Positions 44,948-53,065 of a stretch of DNA of 64,000 bases are shown one piece after another. Position 1 is the stretch's first letter. Each line of letters begins with the position of its first letter. The notes under the pieces are model-generated. The model was not told the DNA's origin. It saw only the letters and a program-made list of their open reading frames with translations, and made no database searches. The stretch is from Bin55 sp965205545 (GTDB taxonomy: Bacteria > Pseudomonadota > Gammaproteobacteria > Pseudomonadales > Azotimanducaceae), in assembly GCA_965205545.1 (NCBI GenBank), contig OZ242170.1, positions 1,612,001 to 1,676,000 on the forward strand. The letters are read 5' to 3'. The translations under genes were made by a program, and so were the position numbers.

Positions 44948-46163
44948 TGCCTGCTTCCGACTCTAGATCTCCTTCAACGTCCTCGTCTGGAAGACCTAGG
45001 TATTCAAAGTAAAGTTGCTTGAGTGTTTCGCGTGCTTTAAGAAACTGTTCGGAGGCAGTTCCTTCTAGTCTAATCGTGGAATTCTCCAACTCGATCGTGT
45101 GTGGATCGATCTCCTTGGCCGCGATAACTCCCAACTCTTGAAGCGTCGAGGCATGGATTTTCACGTTTGCGCGGTTTTGAATTCCGCCGATTATCTCTGT
45201 AGCTCCGCCGATTACCGACGCGTAACCGGCATATTCAGTAATCGTGCTGCTACTTCGTTGCGCAACGGCTCCACCTAGGACCATCATCGTCCCTGCTATT
45301 AATCGACTCCGAGACTTGTTGCGTTCCTCTCGAAGATCAATTGCCTCGGTGTACGTGCCTTCTCGCCAGTTTTGGTACGGAATTCGCATGTCCCACGCAA
45401 AGCGGGAAAAGTATTCTGCAAGTGTGTCTATTACAAGAAACTCGCGTTCTCGGACTTCACGAACTCGCCTCATGTTTGGATCATTCGACGCAGGCAAACG
45501 CACCACCTCGTATTCCTCATCCTTAGTCTCGGCGACATAGTCAGCGAAGGCATCGGGATTTATGTCGCGGGCGTAGCGCATTAGCGTAGTCAGTCGAATG
45601 TCTTCAATTTCCTCGATCGAAAGCTCTTCGACATATTCGAGCATCTCATCTGCAATCAATCGGTAGGTTGTTTGAAACGGTTCAACATTTGAGGCAATTT
45701 CGAGAGCGTAGTGATACTTGCTAGCCAACGTTTCGTAGACTCGCTCGAACCAGATCTCGCCTCGAGAGTCCTGCACACGCACTGCCAAAACTTGTCGCTC
45801 ACCGTCAGAATGCAGAATGCCGCCGGTTACTAACACATCCACAGCATAGGTGGCTTGAGGCAGCACCCTAACGGCTCCCCAATTCCCCGTGGATTGCAAC
45901 AAGTCCGTCGCGTAGCTGGAAATGTAGTTTGCTTCAGCTCTTCGTATCTCGGGAGTGATATTCCGAGTAACTAGATCGTCGTAGGCTTCGGGAATATTGG
46001 AGTCGAATACTACGACTCCCACGTCAAGCAAAAGGTCATCTGGCAGCGCGCGGTCCGAGGTTCTGGGTGCTTGGGTGTCAACAACACGCAGAGTCGTGGA
46101 CGAGCACCCAAAAAGAAACAAGCAAAGTGAGAGCCCGATGTAGAGAACACTCGCTTTCTTCAT
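44895..46163 (-). CDS. Hypothetical lipoprotein with helical and glycine-rich segments
   Basis: 422 aa. The signal MKKASVLYIGLSLCLF has lipobox FLFGC. The body has alternating beta (VDVLVTGGILHSDGERQVLA, VRVQDSRGEIWFERVYETL) and helical regions, a small hydrophobic/Gly segment near residue 305 (RLIAGTMMVLGGAVAQRSSS, YAGYASVIGGATEIIGG), and an acidic C-terminus. No family is recognised. The glycine-rich segment could insert in or lie along a membrane. The start overlaps the previous stop (ATGA). Confidence 0.75.
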   Translation of the reverse strand: MKKASVLYIGLSLCLFLFGCSSTTLRVVDTQAPRTSDRALPDDLLLDVGVVVFDSNIPEAYDDLVTRNITPEIRRAEANYISSYATDLLQSTGNWGAVRVLPQATYAVDVLVTGGILHSDGERQVLAVRVQDSRGEIWFERVYETLASKYHYALEIASNVEPFQTTYRLIADEMLEYVEELSIEEIEDIRLTTLMRYARDINPDAFADYVAETKDEEYEVVRLPASNDPNMRRVREVREREFLVIDTLAEYFSRFAWDMRIPYQNWREGTYTEAIDLREERNKSRSRLIAGTMMVLGGAVAQRSSSTITEYAGYASVIGGATEIIGGIQNRANVKIHASTLQELGVIAAKEIDPHTIELENSTIRLEGTASEQFLKARETLKQLYFEYLGLPDEDVEGDLESEAGIDESGENVTEEFFQDNG

Positions 46164-47245
46164 TTGAGACCCTCGATGTATGTCTCGTAGTCTTCCCAAA
46201 GTTTCTCTTTCAGCTCTGGATCCTCTTCTGCCATGGCGGCCTCGCGCAATTGTCGGGCGTACACTTCCTTGTCTCGCGCATCAGGCGTGTCCGCTACTGT
46301 ATGCATAGTCGGCGGAAGATTGGGTGTGCCATCTCCTTTGTTTGTTGCTTCGCTGACGGCTGAGTTCTCTTCGCCAACGCCCGAGTCGGAGGATTCGCCT
46401 TGAGACTCCGATGTTGTCTCCTCGGCCTGCATATCTGCGGGACCGCCTGCGGCAGCAGCGCGGTCATTGGCGCGAGCCAAATCATCGCTACGTTCCTCCA
46501 TGATTTCGCCGTCCAAGACACCTAGTACGCGTCTCAATTCCTCATCCTCAGGATCGAGTCCGCGATTATCACCCAACTCCTGATCAAACTCTCCTGGCAG
46601 TTCTCCAATGCCGCTCTGTTCGTCTTGCGTCGCGAGCCCACCCGGTTCAGGCAACTGATTGCTAATCTCCCAACCGCCGCTGGCTTCATCGTCGCTAGTT
46701 CCGGGGATTGGTGAACTTTCAGGCAATCCGCCCTCGCCAGCCTCATCGCCTTCACTAGCCTCATCGCCTTCGGGTTCGCCAGTACCCATAGGTCCGCCGG
46801 TTTCCAACACACCTGATTCCGTTCGATCCGTTCCGTCTTGAGGAGTACCTTCGCCCTCACCCTCTTCTTGATCTTGATCAGCTACACCGGTTGACGGCAT
46901 TCCGGGCAAATCTGCATCCGTTGGCCCGTCAGTGCTCGTCGGCAGCGATGGAAGAGATGGCATGCCAGTCGACGAATCGGTACCGGGCAAGGTAGTGCTT
47001 GGTGGAATTGGCAACGGGGGACTGCTTGTAGGTGATGGAATCGGCGAAGGGATGGATGGTAGACCCGATCCCTGTCCCTGTCCGGTTGATGTGCCACCTG
47101 ATGACGGTGCACCTGATGTCGATGGCGGCATCGAGCTTTGTGACGGACTTGGCAATTCGATTGTTGGAAAGTCTCGAGGCGTACTGGATAGACAGCCACT
47201 TAGCAGTGCGATTGCGACGCCAACTGCTAGCAATCGACTTGCCAT
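46160..47245 (-). CDS. Pro/Ser- and acid-rich lipoprotein
   Basis: 361 aa lipoprotein with signal MASRLLAVGVAIA and lipobox LLSGC. Most of the mature protein is low complexity: a Pro/Ser/Thr-rich segment (LPSIPSPIPSPTSSPPLPIP) then Glu/Gly/Asp-rich repeats (EGDEASEGDEAGEGG), likely disordered and extended. Only the end (ARDKEVYARQLREAAMAEED and DPELKEKLWEDYETYIEGLK) looks folded and helical. I use the ATG at 47245; a frame from 47335 exists. It could span the periplasm as a flexible tether. It is coupled to the next gene by an ATGA overlap. Confidence 0.75.
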   Translation of the reverse strand: MASRLLAVGVAIALLSGCLSSTPRDFPTIELPSPSQSSMPPSTSGAPSSGGTSTGQGQGSGLPSIPSPIPSPTSSPPLPIPPSTTLPGTDSSTGMPSLPSLPTSTDGPTDADLPGMPSTGVADQDQEEGEGEGTPQDGTDRTESGVLETGGPMGTGEPEGDEASEGDEAGEGGLPESSPIPGTSDDEASGGWEISNQLPEPGGLATQDEQSGIGELPGEFDQELGDNRGLDPEDEELRRVLGVLDGEIMEERSDDLARANDRAAAAGGPADMQAEETTSESQGESSDSGVGEENSAVSEATNKGDGTPNLPPTMHTVADTPDARDKEVYARQLREAAMAEEDPELKEKLWEDYETYIEGLK

Positions 47246-47435
47246 CAAAAACGGCTTGCTGCTGCAATGCTCTTTCGCCGCACTGCCTAGCACACTCAAC
47301 CCTGATTTATTTGTGTTGAGAGAAACGATGTCCATTTCAGCCTGTTCCCGCCATCAAGGCTTGTTTTCTCCTCTACTACAGAGACACTGTCTCGGCAACA
47401 AGGTTCACTTTAGTGCAATGCATAGTGTCAATAAC

Positions 47436-48737
47436 CTACTCTTCGGCACTTGAGTCCGAAAAGAAGATGTATTCATGCGTCAATATTACTCCTTCCTGCG
47501 GCTTCCTCTCTCCACTTCGAACGACTGGGCGGTACCTAGCCTCTCGCATAGACTCCAAAAATAGCTCAACAAATCGATCGTCAGGCACAACAGATTCGAC
47601 GGTTACTTCCTCGACCAATCCCTCTGCGTCGACGTTGAACATCAATTCAATTCTGCCCTCTAAAGGCTCCACTAGACTCGCTTGAGGATGCGCCTGCGGA
47701 CTTCTTGACAGAGGGTAGTACAGCGCCACCGGTTGGCTGAATTCCTTGCTTAAAAACTCTGCACTAAGGTTGCTGGAGAACATCTCCCATATGTCCCTAT
47801 ACACAATGGTGGCTAGTTCAATCTTGTCGAACAGCAAGTACCAGTCCGCCAAGTCCAATTTGGCGTAAGCTAGGGATTCAGACGAGCTTTCTGCTCGCTC
47901 CTGCTCGATTTCCACCAGCTCTTTGAGAGCTTCCTCTCCAGGTGCAAACCGGTTAACTGTGGCTTTGTAAGTTGGAACGCCCTCATCAGTCGATGCCGAC
48001 TGATCAATGAACTCCTCGCTCACAACGAGCTCTCCCGGAGTCGTGAATCGCTCATGGCGATAGCTCATAGCCAGTCCTTTCAATGCTCGAATGTTAAAGG
48101 GATCTGTCCGCTCAAGATTGGTCTCTGTAATCTTCAGTGCATCGTCAAACATTCCTCGTGCTGCAAATACGTTGCGCACTTCCAAATACCACTCCGCCAA
48201 TTCGAGCAAACCTGGCAGAAGATCAACCGAGTCCTCGCCATATGTCCGCACGTTTACGTTGTATGCATACTCATGGCGGTCCGTTGCGCGTCCAATTTGG
48301 CCGAGCTCGTGGTAGGTGTCAGCTTCCCGGTATACGACGTCAAGCTGCTCGACGGAATGCAGGCCATGTGCTAGTCGCGAAACATGGCGTGCACGATCAT
48401 AGGTGTCAAGGGCCTCCACATACTCGCCGTTCTTGCGCAATCCGTCGCCCAGCAAAAGAAGAGGCTCGACAAGTATCGGATCGAAACGCGACCCTTCTTC
48501 TTCCAATTGATCAATGAAGTTACTTGCAAGTTCTATGGCTTCGCCGATTTCATTGGAAGCCAAGCGAGTTCGAATGGCCTCCAAGGGGTCGCTGGGTGTG
48601 CTGGGCATATCCTGCTGACCAACATCGTTGCCACCATTCTCATCACCCATGCATGCAATTCCAACGAGCAGCACAGCCAAGGCAACAAAAGAGCTCGCCG
48701 TCCGTTGGACAGTCAAGCCAATGTGTTCAATCTTCAT
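47436..48737 (-). CDS. TPR lipoprotein with TonB-like C-terminal domain
   Basis: 433 aa. The N-terminal signal MKIEHIGLTVQRTASSFVAL ends in a lipobox LVGIAC; a TPR superhelix follows (GEYVEALDTYDRARHVSRLA, DLLPGLLELAEWYLEVRNVF, ALKGLAMSYRH), and the last 75 residues (GRIELMFNVDAEGLVEEVTV, ESMREARYRPVVRSGERKPQ) resemble the TonB C-terminal domain. A lipid-anchored TPR protein with this domain would be an unusual transducer. It is the most upstream gene of the cluster, separated from the next by 190 bases (47246-47435), so it may have its own promoter. It diverges from the TusA-like gene. Confidence 0.8.
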   Translation of the reverse strand: MKIEHIGLTVQRTASSFVALAVLLVGIACMGDENGGNDVGQQDMPSTPSDPLEAIRTRLASNEIGEAIELASNFIDQLEEEGSRFDPILVEPLLLLGDGLRKNGEYVEALDTYDRARHVSRLAHGLHSVEQLDVVYREADTYHELGQIGRATDRHEYAYNVNVRTYGEDSVDLLPGLLELAEWYLEVRNVFAARGMFDDALKITETNLERTDPFNIRALKGLAMSYRHERFTTPGELVVSEEFIDQSASTDEGVPTYKATVNRFAPGEEALKELVEIEQERAESSSESLAYAKLDLADWYLLFDKIELATIVYRDIWEMFSSNLSAEFLSKEFSQPVALYYPLSRSPQAHPQASLVEPLEGRIELMFNVDAEGLVEEVTVESVVPDDRFVELFLESMREARYRPVVRSGERKPQEGVILTHEYIFFSDSSAEE

Positions 48738-48900
48738 TAGTTTGAAATTCACAACCCGTTTGTTAGCTTTCAACCGCATCCCATTCATGAGATCCAAACA
48801 TCGATATAAACTAACTCTCATTCGTAGCTAAGTGGTTCTCTCAGTTGACTCGTTCGATAGTGTGTTTGACCCGCAAATGCTTGGAAATGTCTTCTAGTCC

Positions 48901-49128
48901 GTGAAATACGACCACAAATTGGACACATGCGGTCTCACATGCCCCGAACCACTCATGATGGTTCGCAATAAAGTGCGTGAGATGCGGTCGGGCGAACGCC
49001 TACTTGTCCTTGCAACAGATCCTTCAACACATCGAGATTTCTTGAACTTCTGCCGGTTCCTAGGCCACAGCCTTGAACATGCCGAAACAAGCAAAGAAAT
49101 CCTCGAATTCGTCATATGTAAAGGTTAA
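48901..49128 (+). CDS. TusA-like sulfur carrier protein
   Basis: 75 aa. LDTCGLTCPEPLMMVRNKVR is the TusA/SirA signature with the sulfur-carrying cysteine in CPEP, followed by LVLATDPSTHRDFLNFCRFL. TusA relays sulfur for tRNA 2-thiolation and molybdopterin or other sulfur-transfer routes. It starts with GTG at 48901, where homology begins. It is five bases upstream of the gamma-glutamylcyclotransferase-like gene, so the two are probably co-transcribed. Confidence 0.92.
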   Translation: MKYDHKLDTCGLTCPEPLMMVRNKVREMRSGERLLVLATDPSTHRDFLNFCRFLGHSLEHAETSKEILEFVICKG

Positions 49129-49133
49129 CTGAA

Positions 49134-49595
49134 TTGATGCAACAAGTGCACCATTACTTCGCATATGGCAGCAATATGAACGAAAATCGAGCACGTGAAC
49201 GCAAACTTCACTTCACGTCGGTTAGTTGCGCACAATTGGACGGCTTTGTATTGAAGTTCAACAAGCGCTCACGCAAAACTCCAATCTCGGGACGAGCAAA
49301 CGTCATGCAGCAAACTGGTAGTGTTGTATACGGTGTGCTCTACCATCTGTGCACTCCGACCAACATTGTGACAATGGATCCCTACGAACATGCGCCAGTC
49401 GACTACCGTCGAATAATCGTCGAGATCAGCGCACCTGAATTCAGCGGCCCGAGCTGGTTGTACGTTGCAAATCCAAGTGTTGTGGACAACTCGCTTCTTC
49501 CCTCACGTTCCTATCTCAAGCACTTGCTTGCGGGACGCAGCTTTTTGCCGAAGAGCTACCTTGAGGAACTTGCCCGCGTGGCTTGTCTGGATTGA
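49134..49595 (+). CDS. Gamma-glutamylcyclotransferase-like protein
   Basis: 153 aa AIG2/GGCT-fold protein. The conserved HYFAYGSNMNENRARER near the N-terminus is the substrate loop of this family, and the catalytic acid probably is the Glu in DPYEHAPVDYRR. Members release 5-oxoproline from gamma-glutamyl compounds. Together with a gamma-glutamyltransferase about 2 kb away it could act in glutathione or gamma-glutamylamine turnover, but a link is only inferred. Confidence 0.82.
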   Translation: MMQQVHHYFAYGSNMNENRARERKLHFTSVSCAQLDGFVLKFNKRSRKTPISGRANVMQQTGSVVYGVLYHLCTPTNIVTMDPYEHAPVDYRRIIVEISAPEFSGPSWLYVANPSVVDNSLLPSRSYLKHLLAGRSFLPKSYLEELARVACLD

Positions 49596-49643
49596 CGAAT
49601 CAGTGTCAATTCGACGGGAATAGCTGACTCGACGTGGCCAGAC

Positions 49644-50720
49644 ATGACCGAACGCTGTGATGTTGTCGTAATTGGTGCCGGAATAGTTGGTCTAGCCGTC
49701 GGTAGAGCTTTGGCCATGCGAGGCCGAGAAGTTCTTGTACTTGAACAACACGACATGATCGGTACCCAGACTTCAAGCAGAAACTCTGAAGTGATCCATG
49801 CGGGAATCTACTACCCCACGGATTCGTTGAAAGCGAAGCTTTGCGTCGAAGGAAAGCACTTGTTGTATAGGTATTGCGAAGAGCACAAGGTGCCCTATAA
49901 GCGCATTGGCAAAATCATTGTCGCAACTTCCATAGGCCAACTCGCCACACTGAAGCAATACCAAACCCAGTCGATCGCAAACGGTGCTGGAGAGCTTCCT
50001 TGGCTCGAACAACGAGACATAAGGACCCGAGAGCCTGCCGTTAGGTGTCTTGCCGGAGTTTTTTCACCCTCAACGGGGATCATTGACAGCCATGCCTACA
50101 TGTTGAGTCTTGAAGGAGATCTGGAGGCTTGCGGAGGCATGGTCGCCTTCAACTCGAAGGTCGGATCCATTATTCGCAATGGCGAAACAATAGTCTCTTG
50201 TGCCGGAATGAGACTCTCTCCTAGGCTCTTAGTAAACGCGGCGGGGCTTGCGGCACCACAAATCTCGCATCAACTGGGAGGAAGGCACCAAGCCCATTTC
50301 GCCAAAGGCCACTACTACACGCTTTCTGGAGCCTCGCCATTCAATCACCTCATCTACCCTATCGCAGAAAGTGGGGGGCTAGGTGTGCACGTAACCATCG
50401 ATATCGGCGGGCAAGCCCGCTTTGGACCCGATGTGGAGTGGATTGACGAGGTCAGTTACGACTTCTCATACAGCAACCGACAGCTGTTCATCGAAACCGT
50501 GCGGAGCTACTACCCAGAATTGGATGAATCGAAGCTTCATGCGGGTTATACAGGAATAAGGCCAAAGCTTGTTCCAAAAGGCGATCCACCCGCAGATTTC
50601 GTCGTTAACGGACCAAAGGAGACGGGAATTCCCGGCTATGTTGAATTGCTGGGAATTGAGTCGCCAGGGCTCACTGCTTCGCTAGCCATCGCGAACCTAG
50701 TTGTTGAGCTTGCTTCCTAG
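49644..50720 (+). CDS. L-2-hydroxyglutarate oxidase-like FAD protein
   Basis: 358 aa FAD-dependent oxidoreductase of the DAO/glycerol-3-phosphate type. The FAD motif CDVVVIGAGIVGLAVGRALA is at the N-terminus, TSSRNSEVIHAGIYYPTDSL is characteristic of L-2-hydroxyglutarate dehydrogenase/oxidase (LhgO), and the C-terminal GYTGIRPKLVPKGDPPADFV and IPGYVELLGIESPGLTASLA complete the family pattern. It converts L-2-hydroxyglutarate to 2-oxoglutarate in LhgO; here the assignment is by family. About 150 bases separate it from msrB. Confidence 0.85.
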   Translation: MTERCDVVVIGAGIVGLAVGRALAMRGREVLVLEQHDMIGTQTSSRNSEVIHAGIYYPTDSLKAKLCVEGKHLLYRYCEEHKVPYKRIGKIIVATSIGQLATLKQYQTQSIANGAGELPWLEQRDIRTREPAVRCLAGVFSPSTGIIDSHAYMLSLEGDLEACGGMVAFNSKVGSIIRNGETIVSCAGMRLSPRLLVNAAGLAAPQISHQLGGRHQAHFAKGHYYTLSGASPFNHLIYPIAESGGLGVHVTIDIGGQARFGPDVEWIDEVSYDFSYSNRQLFIETVRSYYPELDESKLHAGYTGIRPKLVPKGDPPADFVVNGPKETGIPGYVELLGIESPGLTASLAIANLVVELAS

Positions 50721-50873
50721 AATAAATTGGCAGTGGGACCATTGCAATTTGACGCGATCACTGCCTGCGCACTCAATTGGTTGTAGTGCTCCCCCGGGTA
50801 GCCCTCTCACGGTCTACAATAAATCAACTTTTGCGTCTTCAAATGACATTGCTAACTTAGGCTAGGTCCGACG

Positions 50874-51281
50874 ATGGGAAACTCACGAAAATCAGATGAA
50901 GAGTGGCGTTCTAAACTAACGGATCACGAATACCGCATTTTGCGGGAATCCGCCACCGAACGTGCATTTACGGGAGAGTATTGGGACACTAAGACACCTG
51001 GTACATATCAATGCCGAGCCTGCGGACAACCATTGTTTGACTCGGAAACAAAGTATGACTCCGGTTGCGGCTGGCCAAGCTTCTACGAGCCAATCAAGCA
51101 AGAAGCTGTGGAGACTCAAGAGGACCGATCTATGTTCATGGTGCGAACGGAGGTCCTGTGTTCTGCTTGCGATTCTCATTTGGGGCACGTCTTTCCTGAT
51201 GGTCCCCATCCAACTGGACTGCGTTATTGCATGAACTCCGCTTCACTGCGCCTAGATGAAGACGAAGGTACCGACGACTGA
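50874..51281 (+). CDS. msrB: Peptide-methionine (R)-S-oxide reductase MsrB
   Basis: 135 aa. It repairs oxidised methionine. The zinc cysteines are in CRACGQP and CSACDSH, the catalytic cysteine near residue 119 in LRYCMNSASL, and other family marks are YDSGCGWPSFYEP and HLGHVFPDGP. It ends one base before the convergent gamma-glutamyltransferase gene. There is no signal peptide, so it acts in the cytoplasm. Confidence 0.96.
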   Translation: MGNSRKSDEEWRSKLTDHEYRILRESATERAFTGEYWDTKTPGTYQCRACGQPLFDSETKYDSGCGWPSFYEPIKQEAVETQEDRSMFMVRTEVLCSACDSHLGHVFPDGPHPTGLRYCMNSASLRLDEDEGTDD

Positions 51282-52874
51282 TTAGAAGCCTGCCGCGTTA
51301 CCCTCCTTTCGATGGTCTGAAGCGCCACAATAGCCGTCTTCCAATCGGGCAATCAACTGTGCACCGCCGAACAAGTCAATCGACTCGTTTATTCGGGCTC
51401 GATGCCCCCTGCTGATTAGTCCGCTGACTGCAGACTCCGAATAACCACGTTCAAGTTCAATCCCAAAGTCCGGGGTCACATGCCACCGTGGCGCGTCTGA
51501 CGCCGCTTGAGGGTTTTCGCTGTGGTCGAATATGCGAGTAATCATTTGAACGTGCCCTTGATGCTGCATGTGACCACCCATGACACCAAAGGCTAGCTCC
51601 GGCTTTCCCTGTCGTGTAACGAATCCCGGAATGATGGTGTGAAATGGTCGTTTGCCAGGTCCGACTCGATTGGGATGCCCTTCGTTCAACGAGAATCCCG
51701 CACCCCGATTTTGCAGCGCAATTCCTGTTCCCTCAATCACCACGCCGGAACCGAATCCCATGTAGTTCGATTGAATGTAGGACACCATGTTGCCCTGTGA
51801 GTCACTAGTGCACAGGTAGACTGTGTCCGTGCCAGGAAGCAGATCGGGTGGCGGCGACGCAGACGCACGGTTGCCGATATTCGACGCGGCTCTATCCAAA
51901 ACATCGGAACTCAGCAGTGCGTCAATGCCAACTTCCATGAATTCGGGATCCGAGAAGTACTGAAACGCACACCGAATTGCTACCTTCATTGCCTCGACTT
52001 GAATATGCGTCCACGTTTCTGAACCGGGATCCATCTCTCGAGCTGCAAGTCTGTCTAGCAGGCCCAAGGCGACGAGCGCGGCTACACCTTGACCATTCGG
52101 CGGCAATTCATGAGCCGTGATTTCGCCATATTTCAGCGAACAAGGTTCGCACCATTCCGCACGATGGCTTGCCAAATCTTCGTGCCGCATTAGCCCGCCC
52201 TCTCTTTTTGCTTGTTCAACAATGCAGTTTGAAAGGCGACCAGAGTAAAACGAATCACCGCCCGTGGACGCGATCTCGCGCAAGGTTGCGGCGAGGTCGC
52301 TCCGAATGAAAAGTTCGCCCGCTTGCGGAGCCCTACCTTGTGGAAGAAAGTGCTCTCGAAACGAACTGAATTTGCCTAACCTCTCACTCGCCTGCCCCCA
52401 ATGGAAAGCTGTACGACGTCCCACGTGAAATCCCGTTTCCGCGTAATGAATCGCTGCGTCGAAAAGACGTTCAAACGGCAACCTGCCGAACTTGGCTGAG
52501 AGTTCAATCCAAGCGTTTACAGCGCCTGGTGTAGTGACAGACTCCCAACCACTTGTAGGCATGAATGACAGGTCACGGTAGCGCTCCCAGTTCCACAGTT
52601 TGGGTGATCTTCCCGATGCATTGAGACCATGCAGCGTATTACCGTCCCACACAATGGCAAATGCATCGCTCCCTACGCCGTTTGAGCAAGGCTCCACAAC
52701 AGTGAGAGTGATTGCTGCCGCCAACGCCGCGTCAATAGCATTGCCGCCCTCGCGTAGCGTCTCTATGCCTGCCGCGGTAGCGAGAGGCTGCGAAGTGGCA
52801 ACAATGTTGCGAGCGAAGACGGGGTCTCTTTGCGACCTGTAAGGCAGGTCCCAGTTCAGATCGTCAGGCTGCAT
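51282..52874 (-). CDS. Gamma-glutamyltransferase family protein
   Basis: 530 aa Ntn-hydrolase made as a precursor that self-cleaves before the nucleophilic Thr, here in GTDTVYLCTSDSQGNMVSYI near residue 348. Other typical stretches are EGGNAIDAALAAAITLTVVE, GVGSDAFAIVWDGNTLHGLN, GKRPFHTIIPGFVTRQGKP and GVMGGHMQHQGHVQMITRIF. There is no obvious signal peptide, unlike secreted Ggt, which suggests a cytoplasmic member of the family with an unclear substrate. Confidence 0.9.
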   Translation of the reverse strand: MQPDDLNWDLPYRSQRDPVFARNIVATSQPLATAAGIETLREGGNAIDAALAAAITLTVVEPCSNGVGSDAFAIVWDGNTLHGLNASGRSPKLWNWERYRDLSFMPTSGWESVTTPGAVNAWIELSAKFGRLPFERLFDAAIHYAETGFHVGRRTAFHWGQASERLGKFSSFREHFLPQGRAPQAGELFIRSDLAATLREIASTGGDSFYSGRLSNCIVEQAKREGGLMRHEDLASHRAEWCEPCSLKYGEITAHELPPNGQGVAALVALGLLDRLAAREMDPGSETWTHIQVEAMKVAIRCAFQYFSDPEFMEVGIDALLSSDVLDRAASNIGNRASASPPPDLLPGTDTVYLCTSDSQGNMVSYIQSNYMGFGSGVVIEGTGIALQNRGAGFSLNEGHPNRVGPGKRPFHTIIPGFVTRQGKPELAFGVMGGHMQHQGHVQMITRIFDHSENPQAASDAPRWHVTPDFGIELERGYSESAVSGLISRGHRARINESIDLFGGAQLIARLEDGYCGASDHRKEGNAAGF

Positions 52875-53065
52875 GATCCGTTAGTAGAGATGTGAGAACC
52901 TAGCGATGGTCGAGCAACACCACCCAATCAGCCCACACAAGCCACCCATCGCATATTCGTCCCAATGGTCCCTTATCGACTCCTGCGTCCAGAGTTGCGT
53001 GTCAGGCGGATCCGTGACGTATTTGACCTCGTCGTGTCCTAGACAGAGGTCCGCAATGGAATTTG

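Larger units (their letters stand above)
35433..48737 (-). other. Twelve-gene envelope operon, proposed trans-envelope machine
   Basis: All twelve genes read leftward. Apart from the 190-base gap after the first gene, spacings range from 53-base overlaps to about 46 bases, with four-base ATGA overlaps at three junctions and other overlaps of 8-53 bases. The members include four or five lipoproteins, a TPR anchor, a PEGA/FGE-fold protein, an ExbB-like channel, a degenerate actin-fold protein and two ExbD-like VWA proteins. Nothing in the sequence names a substrate. The combination of proton channel plus VWA stator partners, and lipoproteins that can reach the outer membrane, argues for one machine rather than unrelated genes; this is inference. 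Confidence 0.75.

Noticed and set aside
35433..48737. Zorya-type phage defence
   Set aside because: Zorya combines a ZorA channel and a ZorB OmpA-like protein with ZorC/ZorD nucleases or helicases. Here there is no helicase, nuclease or OmpA-like peptidoglycan-binding domain, and the VWA and lipoprotein content is different.
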